Source: Polaromonas sp. JS666
Lineage (GTDB): Bacteria > Pseudomonadota > Gammaproteobacteria > Burkholderiales > Burkholderiaceae_C
Direction: 5' to 3'
Assembly (NCBI RefSeq): GCF_000013865.1
Contig: NC_007948.1
Location: 3,844,001-3,908,000, forward strand
Length of the DNA stretch: 64,000 nucleotides
The notes beneath the pieces were generated by a model. That model was given only the letters and a program-made list of their open reading frames with translations, made no database searches and was not told the DNA's origin. Shown here in pieces: positions 47,195 through 55,225 of the stretch (position 1 is the stretch's first letter; every line of letters begins with the position of its first letter). A program made the translations under genes and the position numbers.

Positions 47195-48214
47195 TTAGAA
47201 GCTGTGGCGGATGCCCACCTCGTAACCGCTCGACTTGCCCCCCAGCGTCGTCCCGGTGGCCGTCAGGCCCTGAACACCGATCGACTTCTGGGCGCCCGCC
47301 TTGTTGCTCAGGTGTCCATAGCTGCCATAGACCTGCGTCCGCTTGGACAGGTTGTAGCCATAGCCGACGGCGTACTTGCGCCAGTCGGCATTGCTGGAGG
47401 CCGTGTCGTAGCGGCTGACCTGCGCACGCACTTCACCGGCGCCGACAGGTGCCGTCAGCCCCAGCTCAAGGGCGGTGATTTTCGCGGTGCCGGTTTTTTC
47501 GGTGGCCCACAGCAGCATGGGCTTGACCATCCCCAGGTCGTAGGAGGCCCCCACGTTGCGGATCTCGATGTCCTGCGCCGCGGTCGCACCCTTGAGCTTG
47601 CCGGCGGCCAATGCCGCATTCACCGGGCCGCTGCGGTAGCCGAAACGGGCACCGGCATAGTTGCCCTGGTGGGTGTTGGTGGCGGTGGCAGGCGGCTCGC
47701 CAAACGCGTACTGCACCTGTCCGTAGAAACCGCCCAGGTTGCCGGGCAAAAAGTAGCTCACGGCATTGCTGATCTGGATAGGCGCGCCGAGCATGATGAA
47801 GGCCATGTTGCCCCCGACGCCGTTGGTGAGGAACGGATCGAAGATGAGGGTGCTCAGGAAGGTGGCTGAATCATCGCGTCCCAGGCGTACTTCGCCGAAC
47901 GGGCCGGACAGGCTGACCGTGGAGCGGCGGTTGAAGCTCAGGCCACCGCCCGCCCCCTTGCCGCTGCCGGTGTCGACATCCAGCCCGGCTTCCAGCCAGA
48001 AGCTGGCGGCCAGGCCGCCGCCGAGGTCTTCCGTGCCGCGAAAGCCCCAGCGGCTGATGTTGGCGCCGCCGGTGGACACGCCGGTCTTGGAGATGCCGGT
48101 GCCCGTCAGGTGAGCCACGCCCACGTCAAGGACGCCAAACAGCGTCACGGAAGACTGGGCCGATGCACAGCCGACCGCAGCCATCGCCGCAATGGCGATC
48201 AGGGATTTTTTCAT
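47195..48214 (-). CDS. Outer membrane porin (Gram-negative porin family)
   Basis: The 339-aa protein has a signal peptide (MKKSLIAIAAMAAVGCASAQ), the burkholderial porin start SSVTLFGVLDVGV, NISRWGFRGTEDLGGGLAASFWLE, SGPFGEVRLGRD and a C-terminal beta-strand ending in Phe (YEVGIRHSF). It forms a 16-strand trimeric channel. It is the last gene of the minus-strand catabolic run and probably aids substrate entry. Confidence 0.93.
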   Translation of the reverse strand: MKKSLIAIAAMAAVGCASAQSSVTLFGVLDVGVAHLTGTGISKTGVSTGGANISRWGFRGTEDLGGGLAASFWLEAGLDVDTGSGKGAGGGLSFNRRSTVSLSGPFGEVRLGRDDSATFLSTLIFDPFLTNGVGGNMAFIMLGAPIQISNAVSYFLPGNLGGFYGQVQYAFGEPPATATNTHQGNYAGARFGYRSGPVNAALAAGKLKGATAAQDIEIRNVGASYDLGMVKPMLLWATEKTGTAKITALELGLTAPVGAGEVRAQVSRYDTASSNADWRKYAVGYGYNLSKRTQVYGSYGHLSNKAGAQKSIGVQGLTATGTTLGGKSSGYEVGIRHSF

Positions 48215-48341
48215 GAGTTTCTCCTCCGGCCAATGTGCCGGTTGTTGGTTTTTTAAAAATAAGGCGGGGAGGACGGGGCTCTCCGGCCGAAGATGCGGCC
48301 AGCTCCCAAACCCGTCCAGCGGGAAATTCAGCGGTCCGGGC

Positions 48342-49301
48342 TCAGAGGTCCAGGGCCAGCGATTCGCTCTTGCAGCCAGAAACGCACAGCATCATGACCT
48401 TGTTGCTTGCGCGCTCCTTGGCGCTGAGGATGGAGTCGCGGTGATCGGGCTCGCCGGCAAGCACCCGGGTTTCACACGATCCGCACACACCTTCGCAGCA
48501 GCTGTGGTCAACCGACACTCCGGCATCGAGCAGGGTGTCCAGAATTGACTTGCCCGGCTTGATGGTGAAGGTGCGGCCGCTGCGGCGAAGCTCGACGGTG
48601 AAGGTTGCATGCGCATTGGCCGATGGCGCCACGGCCACGGCAGAAAAGCGTTCGATGTGGGCGTTCTCATGCCCGAGTTCCCCGCAGATTTTCTCGAAGG
48701 CGTCGAGCATGACCGTCGGTCCGCAGGCGTAGTAATGCGTCTGTGCGTCGGGTGCCCGGGCCGACAGCAGCGCCTTGAGGTCGGGCGGGCCACCCTTTTC
48801 GTCGTCGAAGTGCAGCATCAGCGGCATGCCCAGCGCCTCAAGCTCAACCACAAACGCCGCGCCCTGACGTGAACGCGCGAAGTACATCACTTCGAAGGGC
48901 CTGCCCGCCGCCTTGAGCCGGCGCGCCATGCTCAAAATGGGCGTGACACCAATGCCGCCCGCGATCAGCACGGTGTGCCCGGCCTCTTCGTGCAAGGGGA
49001 AGTTGTTGCGGGGAGCCGAGATGGGCAGGCGCATGCCGACACGCAACTGCTCATGCACGCAGCGCGAGCCGCCACGGCTGGCCCGATCACGCAGCACACC
49101 CACCACGTAACGGTTGCGTTCCTCGCACGAATTGGACAGCGAGTAGCTGCGCTCCATGCCGTTGGGCAGGTGCAGGTCGATATGCGAGCCCGCCGTGAAC
49201 GCCGGAAACTCCGCTCCGGGCAAGGGCCGCAATTCGACGCTGATCACATCGTCGGCTTCATGGCGCAACGTGTGGACGAAGGCGTTCAGGGTAGTGGACA
49301 T
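48342..49301 (-). CDS. PDR/VanB-type oxidoreductase, Rieske oxygenase reductase component
   Basis: The 319-aa protein has the phthalate dioxygenase reductase order: FMN/FAD-binding barrel (SIDLHLPNGMERSYSLSN), NAD domain (LIAGGIGVTPILSMARRL, ACGPTVMLDAF) and a C-terminal plant-type [2Fe-2S] domain with ligands in DHSCCEGVCGSCETRV and VMMLCVSGC. It passes electrons from NADH to the oxygenase encoded 40 bp upstream in the same operon. Confidence 0.94.
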   Translation of the reverse strand: MSTTLNAFVHTLRHEADDVISVELRPLPGAEFPAFTAGSHIDLHLPNGMERSYSLSNSCEERNRYVVGVLRDRASRGGSRCVHEQLRVGMRLPISAPRNNFPLHEEAGHTVLIAGGIGVTPILSMARRLKAAGRPFEVMYFARSRQGAAFVVELEALGMPLMLHFDDEKGGPPDLKALLSARAPDAQTHYYACGPTVMLDAFEKICGELGHENAHIERFSAVAVAPSANAHATFTVELRRSGRTFTIKPGKSILDTLLDAGVSVDHSCCEGVCGSCETRVLAGEPDHRDSILSAKERASNKVMMLCVSGCKSESLALDL

Positions 49302-49341
49302 GATGGCTCCATGACGGGCTCAAAGGGTGCTCAAATGTGAA

Positions 49342-50382
49342 TCAGGCCGGGTTGCCGGCCTTGGCCGCCGCAGCCTCCAGCTGCTCTTCGGCCAGGTTGC
49401 GCAGGTGGCGGCGCAGCCGCACCACGCCGATGTCATGCTGGTACAGGTTTTCGTGCTGGTTCGCGTCGGGTTCCATTTGCTCCAGCATGATGCGGTCCTG
49501 CTCAAGCACTGCCCAGTGGCGCGCCTCCAGCCGGTTGCGATACAAAAACCTCCAGGTGTCACGCTGCCAGGACGACACCTTGCGGCAACGCCAGAAGAAC
49601 ACCGCTGTCGTGTTGCCATCAACCGGCGTGGCACAGCCAACGATCGCAAAATTGCCGCCAGGGCCACCGGACTTCGGATAGGGAATTTCCAGCCGCATCC
49701 AGTGCACACCGGTGCTGCCCCATTCCGTCCAGTCGAAGTTGACGCCGCGCTGGCCGGTCTTTTCAAACACAAAGCCCGTGTCGGTCGTGCGGATCTGGAA
49801 CGTGGCCGTGCTCTCGCCTTCGGCCATGGAATGGGACTGCTTGTGCAGGAAGGTGCCGTGCATCGGATCCATCACATTGTCGAGCGCATAGCGGTAGTCG
49901 CCCTTCCACTCGGCATAGCACAGGAAGTGCGAATACTCCGGCGAGTTGAGCTCTTCGGGCATGGTCATGGGCGGCGGCGTGTCGATGTTCACATCGCTGT
50001 TGTAGAGGAAGATGGCGCCCCACGCTTCCTGCACATGGAAAGACAGCGCCGCGCGCGTGCCTTCGAGCTTGCAGCCCGGGCTTCCCGGCACTTTGGTCAC
50101 GGTGCCGTCGCAACGCACTTCGACACCGTGGTAGGGGCAGGCGAGCCGGTCACCCAGCACCATGCCCTGCGACAGCGGCGCGCCGCGGTGCGGGCAGTGG
50201 TCTTCCAGCGCATGCAGCGTGCCGGCTGCATCGCGCCACAGGGCAATCTTCTTGCCCAGCCGACGGAGTGAAATCGGCCGCTCGCCGACAAAGCCCGACG
50301 GGCAGATGGGATACCAGAGATTCTTCAGGCCGTCCTTCAGCAGCGCGTCGACGGGGTCTTTGGTGAAAGTGATGGTGTTCAT
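49342..50382 (-). CDS. Rieske non-haem iron oxygenase, catalytic subunit (VanA/phthalate-oxygenase type)
   Basis: The 346-aa subunit has a Rieske site Cys63-x-His65 and Cys82-x2-His85 (EDHCPHRGAPLS, ACPYHGVEV) and mononuclear iron ligands His175 and His180 in DNVMDPMHGTFLH, with the bridging Asp in the same motif. No beta subunit is present, as in the VanA, phthalate and O-demethylase class. It would hydroxylate or O-demethylate an aromatic acid; substrate is unknown. A small HTH gene lies 18 bp upstream. Confidence 0.93.
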   Translation of the reverse strand: MNTITFTKDPVDALLKDGLKNLWYPICPSGFVGERPISLRRLGKKIALWRDAAGTLHALEDHCPHRGAPLSQGMVLGDRLACPYHGVEVRCDGTVTKVPGSPGCKLEGTRAALSFHVQEAWGAIFLYNSDVNIDTPPPMTMPEELNSPEYSHFLCYAEWKGDYRYALDNVMDPMHGTFLHKQSHSMAEGESTATFQIRTTDTGFVFEKTGQRGVNFDWTEWGSTGVHWMRLEIPYPKSGGPGGNFAIVGCATPVDGNTTAVFFWRCRKVSSWQRDTWRFLYRNRLEARHWAVLEQDRIMLEQMEPDANQHENLYQHDIGVVRLRRHLRNLAEEQLEAAAAKAGNPA

Positions 50383-50400
50383 GGTCTCTCTCCTCTTTCC

Positions 50401-50622
50401 TTAGTTGCCAAGGCGGGCCATCAGGGCCTGGAAGCCCGACTCGGTCCATGGCTGCCCGTTCTCGCTGGACGGACCGGTACGGTTGAGGCAGGCCACCAGT
50501 TCTGGCAGCGTGTGGGCGCCTTCCGCGAAGGCGCGCTCAATGGCGTCGCCCAGCAGGTCTTCAAAGGTGGTGGGGGCACGCTGGCGTGCCTGGTGGGGTT
50601 CGAGGTAGCGGTCGGTTTGCAT
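50401..50622 (-). CDS. 73-aa recombinase-like HTH domain protein
   Basis: The protein (start MQTDRYLEPHQARQRAP, then FEDLLGDAIERAFAEGAHTL, ending NGQPWTESGFQALMARLG) resembles small stand-alone proteins described as recombinase-like helix-turn-helix, often encoded beside Rieske oxygenases. It has no recombinase catalytic domain. Its role is unproven: an assembly partner or regulator of the oxygenase is possible. It sits 18 bp upstream of the oxygenase gene in the operon. Confidence 0.75.
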   Translation of the reverse strand: MQTDRYLEPHQARQRAPTTFEDLLGDAIERAFAEGAHTLPELVACLNRTGPSSENGQPWTESGFQALMARLGN

Positions 50623-50694
50623 CAGGGGTCTCCTTTGATGTCAATCAGGTCTGTGGGGTCAATCAATTCAGACAGGTCGATCGGATCAGTCAAA

Positions 50695-51675
50695 TCAGTC
50701 GGCCTGGATGCCGAATTCCTTGACGATCTTGCCGAAGTGCTCGTAGTCGCCAGCATTGGCCTTGGCCAGCCGCGACGGGTCACCACCGGCCGGGAGCGCA
50801 CCGAACGTGACCATCTTGGCGGTCACATCGGGCATCCTGAGAATCTCGTTGAGATGGCTGTTGAGCGTTTTGGTGATGTCGGCAGGCAGGCCCTTGGGCC
50901 CGAACAGCCCCTGCCAGGCGCCCACCTCCACGTCCTTGTAGCCCAGCTCGGCCAGCGTCGGCACATTGGGCGCCAGGGAGGAGCGCTGGGGTTGCGCCAC
51001 GGCCAGCGCCACCACCTTGCCGGTGGCAATGTGCGGCGCGACCGGGCCGTAGGTCATGAAGGTCACCGGCACGTGGCCACCCAGCAAGTCGTTGACTGCC
51101 GGCGCCACACCGCGGTAAGGCACGTGCGAAATCTTCACGCCGGCGGACTTGTTGAACATCTCGCCCAGAATGTGCATCGGTGAGCCGCTGCCGGGGCTGG
51201 CATAAGACAGCATCTTGACCCTGGACAGGGCGACCAGCTCCTTGACATCCTTGGCGCCGGCGGAAGCGCTGGCCGCGATGAACAGCGGCTGGAGACTGGT
51301 CTGGACGATGGGGGTGAAGCCATTCAGCACGTCGTAGCTCGTTCCGGAACCGGTCTTGAGCACCAGCGGCGCGATGGAGAAGGTGCTGGGCGCGAGCAGC
51401 AGGGTATAGCCATCGGCCGGCGCCTTGGCCACGTAGGCGCTGCCGATGGTGCCACTGGCGCCGGGGCGGTTGTCCACGATCACCGGCTGGCCCAGGCGGG
51501 CCGTCAGTTTTTCGGCATACAGGCGTGCCATGGCATCGGTGTCTCCACCGGCCGGGTAGGCCACGACCAGCGTGATGGGTTTGCTCGGATAGGCCTGGGC
51601 CATGGCGCTGCCCGTGGACAATGCGGCACCCATGCAGGCAGCCAGGGCGAGTGCTTGACGTCGTGTGAATTTCAT
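50695..51675 (-). CDS. Bug/TctC-family periplasmic solute-binding protein
   Basis: The 326-aa protein has a Tat-like signal (KFTRRQALALAACMGAAL to AMAQA) and the family pattern YPSKPITLVVAYPAGGDTDAMAR, VIVDNRPGASGTIGS and LLLAPSTFS. These proteins bind carboxylates and aromatic acids for tripartite tricarboxylate transporters. No TctA/TctB membrane genes are in the window, so it is one of the orphan binding proteins typical of Burkholderiales and would need a partner elsewhere. Confidence 0.93.
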   Translation of the reverse strand: MKFTRRQALALAACMGAALSTGSAMAQAYPSKPITLVVAYPAGGDTDAMARLYAEKLTARLGQPVIVDNRPGASGTIGSAYVAKAPADGYTLLLAPSTFSIAPLVLKTGSGTSYDVLNGFTPIVQTSLQPLFIAASASAGAKDVKELVALSRVKMLSYASPGSGSPMHILGEMFNKSAGVKISHVPYRGVAPAVNDLLGGHVPVTFMTYGPVAPHIATGKVVALAVAQPQRSSLAPNVPTLAELGYKDVEVGAWQGLFGPKGLPADITKTLNSHLNEILRMPDVTAKMVTFGALPAGGDPSRLAKANAGDYEHFGKIVKEFGIQAD

Positions 51676-51792
51676 AGTGGTTTCCTGAAACTAAAAATAA
51701 AACCCGGCATCACCGGAACTGGGGACAAAGATGGAAATGGCGCCGGCGGCGGCCATGATGATCTGGGGCAAGCAGAGGCGTCGCATGATGCG

Positions 51793-52752
51793 TTACTTCC
51801 GGTCGGTGATGAATTGGCCCTTGGGCGCGACGGCGCTCTTCTGGCGACGCGTGTTGCCGTCAATGCCGCCTTCGATCGCCCATTCGGCAAATACCGTCGG
51901 GCCCGGCTCAAAATCGCGCGGCTGCCAGTCGGCGGTGAGCTGGTCTTCGTCGGCGTAGTACTCAACCAGTGCGCCGGCCGGGTTCTTGAAGTACCAAAAG
52001 TAGGCCGACGAAATTGGATGCCGGCCCGGGCCGAGCTGGGTTTCCCAGCCGCAGCGCGAGATGTGCATGCCGCCGCCGAACACCTCGTGGATGTCGCGCA
52101 CCGTGAAGGCCACATGGTTGAGCCCGGCGTCGCCCGCGGGGCGCTGCAGCAGAAAAATGTCATGGTGGCCGCCGTCGGGCGCGCAGCGCAGGAAGGCGCC
52201 GCGGCCGGGGTAATGGTCGGACGCCGCGAAGCCGAAGTTCTCGACGTAAAAGCGCTCGCAGGCGGCCACGTCCTTGACGAAGAACACCACGTGGCCGACC
52301 TCGATCGGCTGGGCGCGCTCGTAGGCCGGGCTGGCCTGATTGATGCGCTCCTTCCGGTTCCAGGTGTTGAACTCCGCGCTTTGCACCTCGATGGCCCGCT
52401 TGCGGGTGACCTGCAGGCGCACGGCCAGGCCGTTGGGGTCGGTGCAGCCGATACGGCCGGCCTCCTGCATGAAGCCCGGCTGCTGGCGGATATTGCCGGC
52501 GTAGCGCGCGAGGTCGGCCTCGCTCTCCACACCCCACACCACCTGGCGCAGCGTCGGCCCCGCCTCCATCGCGGGCGGCAGGCCGGCGCGCCCGGTAGCG
52601 GCCACGATCACGCGGCAGCCATTGAGGGTTTCAAACACCAGTTGATCGGCCTCCTCGTTGACCAGCGACAGCCCCCAGTCCAGGAAGAAGCGGCGGCAGG
52701 TTGGCAAGTCGTCCGCGCCGTAAGTGATTTCGTCGATGCCCAGTACGCTCAT
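51793..52752 (-). CDS. VOC-family (type I extradiol) dioxygenase-like protein
   Basis: Starting at MSVLGIDEITYG (ATG 52752) gives 319 aa with two VOC modules. The second carries the metal triad of extradiol ring-cleaving dioxygenases: His154 (VGHVVFF), His213 (LNHVAFTV) and Glu264 (LVEYYADE), plus HDIFLLQ. It probably cleaves a catecholic product of the Rieske oxygenase, though glyoxalase-like functions cannot be ruled out. It lies 117 bp upstream of the binding-protein gene. Confidence 0.88.
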   Translation of the reverse strand: MSVLGIDEITYGADDLPTCRRFFLDWGLSLVNEEADQLVFETLNGCRVIVAATGRAGLPPAMEAGPTLRQVVWGVESEADLARYAGNIRQQPGFMQEAGRIGCTDPNGLAVRLQVTRKRAIEVQSAEFNTWNRKERINQASPAYERAQPIEVGHVVFFVKDVAACERFYVENFGFAASDHYPGRGAFLRCAPDGGHHDIFLLQRPAGDAGLNHVAFTVRDIHEVFGGGMHISRCGWETQLGPGRHPISSAYFWYFKNPAGALVEYYADEDQLTADWQPRDFEPGPTVFAEWAIEGGIDGNTRRQKSAVAPKGQFITDRK

Positions 52753-52807
52753 GGTGTCAGTTCTCCATGTGATGTCAGTTGTTCCACGGGCTGCTCGCAA
52801 CGTGCAC

Positions 52808-52910
52808 GCCATTCCAGCGGCCGCCGCGGAACCGGCTTCGCCGGGCCGCTGGCGGCGCCCCCTCGAGGGGGGAGGCGGCTACACGCAGTGAGCAGGCAAC
52901 GGGGGTGGTT
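52808..52910. repeat. Dispersed palindromic repeat between the VOC and aldehyde dehydrogenase genes
   Basis: Minus-strand reading gives CTCACTGCGTGTAGCCGCC, CCCCCCTCGAGGGGG and then GGCCCGGCGAAGCCGG; the region is one chain of palindromes. CTGCGTGTAG-C-CC and the CCCCC-GAGGGGG core match the copies at 34907-35095 and, more loosely, those in hemX and the glucan synthase. It fills most of the 159-bp gap and ends one base from the aldehyde dehydrogenase stop. Confidence 0.75.
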
Positions 52911-52911
52911 T

Positions 52912-54399
52912 TCATTCGGCCCACGCCAGCGGTTGTTCGTTGAGGCCCCAGTACAGGCTTTTTTGCTCCATGTACTGCAGGATCCCGAGGCGGCCCTTCT
53001 CGCGTCCCAGGCCGCTGTCGCGCCAGCCGCCGAACGGCGTCGAGATGGAGAACTGCTTGTAGGTGTTGATCCACACGGTGCCGGCCTGCACCGCGCGGCC
53101 GATGCGCCAGGCGCGCTTGTAGTCGCGCGTCCAGATGCCGGCGGCCAGCGCGTAGAGGCTGTCGTTGGCCTGGGCCAGCAGGTCGTCTTCGGTGTCGAAG
53201 GGCATGGCCACCAGCACGGGGCCGAAAATCTCCTGCTGGCAGATCTGGTCGGTGTTTTTCACGCCTTCAAGAATCGTGGGCTGGTAGTAGTAGCCCCGCT
53301 CATACAGGCCGCCCTGCGGACGCGCACCACCGGTGCGCACGCTCGCGCCTTCGCTCAGGCCCAGCGCCACATGGCGCTCTATCGATTCGCGGTGTCTGGC
53401 GGTGATCAGCGGACCCATCTGGGTGCGCTCGTCGGCCGGATCGCCCACGCGCAGCGCAGCGGCGCGGGTGGCCAGGCGCTCCATGAATTCGCCATACAGC
53501 CTGCGCGCCACGAAGAGGCGCGAACCGGCAATGCAGGCCTCGCCCGACGAGCTGAAGATGCCATAGAGCACGCCGTTCACCGCATGGTCCAGGTCGGCAT
53601 CGTCCAGCACCATGGTGGCCGACTTGCCGCCCAGCTCCAGCGAGACCGGCATCATCTTGTCGGCCGCGATGTGGGCAATGTGCTTGCCCGTGCTGGTGCC
53701 ACCCGTGAACGACACACGCTTGACCAGCGGGTGCTGGGTGATGGCATCGCCAATGACCGAACCCCGGCCCGGCAGCACGCTGATCAGGCCCCTGGGAATG
53801 CCGGCCTCCTCGCAGATGGCGGCGAGTTCCAGCGCCATCAGCGGCGTTGCCTCGGCCGGCTTGATGACCACCGCATTGCCCGCGGCAAGGGCCGGCGCGA
53901 CCTTCTGCGCTTCGCTCGCAATGGGCGAGTTCCACGGCGTGATGGCCGCGACCACGCCCATGGGCTCGTAGACGCTCATGGTCATGAAGTCGCCGCGCGA
54001 TGGCGTGATGGTTTCTTCCAGCGTTTCGCAGGCGCTCGCAAAAAACTGGAAGGTACCGGCGGCGCTGGCCACCAGGGCGCGCGTCTCGTTGATCGGCTTG
54101 CCGTTGTCCAGGCGCTGGCGCTGGGCCAGCGGCTCGGCGCGCTCGCGGATCAGTGACGCCACGCGGTACAGCACAGCCGCCCGCTCATGCGGCTTGCGCT
54201 GGGCCCAGCCGCTGGTGCGAAATGCATGGTCAGCGCGCGCAATGGCTTCGTCGACGTCGGCCAGGCTCGGTGCGCGCAAACGCGCCACCACTTCGCCGGT
54301 GGCCGGGTAGAGTGTGGCGGATTCATCGCCGCCGCCCAGGCGCATCTCGCCGCCGATGTTGATGGGCAGCAGCTCTTTCGATTCAGTGATCAATGTCAT
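52912..54399 (-). CDS. NAD(P)-dependent aldehyde dehydrogenase
   Basis: The 495-aa protein has the ALDH fold with ITPWNSPIASEAQKVAPALAAG, FTGGTSTGKHIAHIAA, general base Glu255 (LELGGKSATMV) and nucleophile Cys289 (SGEACIAGSRLFV). In a meta-cleavage scheme it could oxidise a semialdehyde ring-fission product; that is inference from context. It follows the aspartate-dehydrogenase-like gene by 11 bp. Confidence 0.93.
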   Translation of the reverse strand: MTLITESKELLPINIGGEMRLGGGDESATLYPATGEVVARLRAPSLADVDEAIARADHAFRTSGWAQRKPHERAAVLYRVASLIRERAEPLAQRQRLDNGKPINETRALVASAAGTFQFFASACETLEETITPSRGDFMTMSVYEPMGVVAAITPWNSPIASEAQKVAPALAAGNAVVIKPAEATPLMALELAAICEEAGIPRGLISVLPGRGSVIGDAITQHPLVKRVSFTGGTSTGKHIAHIAADKMMPVSLELGGKSATMVLDDADLDHAVNGVLYGIFSSSGEACIAGSRLFVARRLYGEFMERLATRAAALRVGDPADERTQMGPLITARHRESIERHVALGLSEGASVRTGGARPQGGLYERGYYYQPTILEGVKNTDQICQQEIFGPVLVAMPFDTEDDLLAQANDSLYALAAGIWTRDYKRAWRIGRAVQAGTVWINTYKQFSISTPFGGWRDSGLGREKGRLGILQYMEQKSLYWGLNEQPLAWAE

Positions 54400-54410
54400 G
54401 ACAGATGTCC

Positions 54411-55214
54411 TCAGATGACGAGCGCGCGGCCCCGGTTGAGCAGCGCGCGCACCACGCTGTAAACGGTGAGCGCGGATGTTTTTGGATTGGCCGCCAGCGG
54501 CCGGCCACGCATCGTCAGCTCGAAGCTGCCGAAAGCTCCGTGCGCCGCCACGTGGTGAACGTTTTCGCTGACGCCCGGATCGGCAAACAGCTGCACCTGC
54601 GTGCGCTTCAGGCCCAAGCCCGCGAGCGACAGCGTGGCCGCCACATTGGCGTTCTTGGGGTAGAGCTGTGCGGCCTGCTCGGCACTGCCGTCAAAGATGC
54701 AGTGCGCGACGGTGAGGCTGTCGAGGTCGCAGACGGCTTCGGCCGGCGTGCCCTTCCAGGCCATCGGTGGCTTGCGGCCGGTGTACACCACCGAATCGAG
54801 CCCGCCCACACGCGCGGCGGCCAGCGCGTCAATCCCGCCGATGGCGCCAGAGAGCAGCTGCACCTGGGTCTTGCCGCGCCGCGCGGCCTGCTCCAGCAGC
54901 TGCGCCATGCCGGGCGCGCTCAGGGCGCCCACCGAGGTCACCACGCAGGGAATGCCGCGCTCCAGCGCCGGCACCACATGCGCGGCAATCGCGCCGTGGC
55001 CCGCACACTCGACCACCAGGTCAGGCGCGTCATCGGCGGCCAGCACCTCCAGCACCCGGGCCCGCGGGGCCCAGCGGGCGACTGCGATCTCCGTGCGGTC
55101 ACGCGCCTCCGGCACCGTGATCACCCGGTCCACCACCACGTCGGAGTCGCCATGCAGCAACTCCAGCACGCTGGCGCCAATCGCGCCGCAACCAATCATG
55201 GCAATTTTCAGCAT
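54411..55214 (-). CDS. Aspartate dehydrogenase-like (NadX/DUF108) oxidoreductase
   Basis: ATG at 55214 gives 267 aa; a longer frame to 55592 overlaps the TPP gene and is not conserved. The N-terminus MLKIAMIGCGAIGASVLELL is a Rossmann fold; the family block YPKNANVAATLSLAGLGL, SENVHHVAAHGAFGSFEL (catalytic His near 220) and ANPKTSALTVYSVVRAL is complete. Characterised members interconvert aspartate and oxaloacetate/iminoaspartate with NAD(P)H. Its place among aromatic-catabolism genes is unexpected and hints at an amino or imino acid intermediate, or a changed substrate. Confidence 0.9.
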   Translation of the reverse strand: MLKIAMIGCGAIGASVLELLHGDSDVVVDRVITVPEARDRTEIAVARWAPRARVLEVLAADDAPDLVVECAGHGAIAAHVVPALERGIPCVVTSVGALSAPGMAQLLEQAARRGKTQVQLLSGAIGGIDALAAARVGGLDSVVYTGRKPPMAWKGTPAEAVCDLDSLTVAHCIFDGSAEQAAQLYPKNANVAATLSLAGLGLKRTQVQLFADPGVSENVHHVAAHGAFGSFELTMRGRPLAANPKTSALTVYSVVRALLNRGRALVI

Positions 55215-55225
55215 GGCATCACGCT

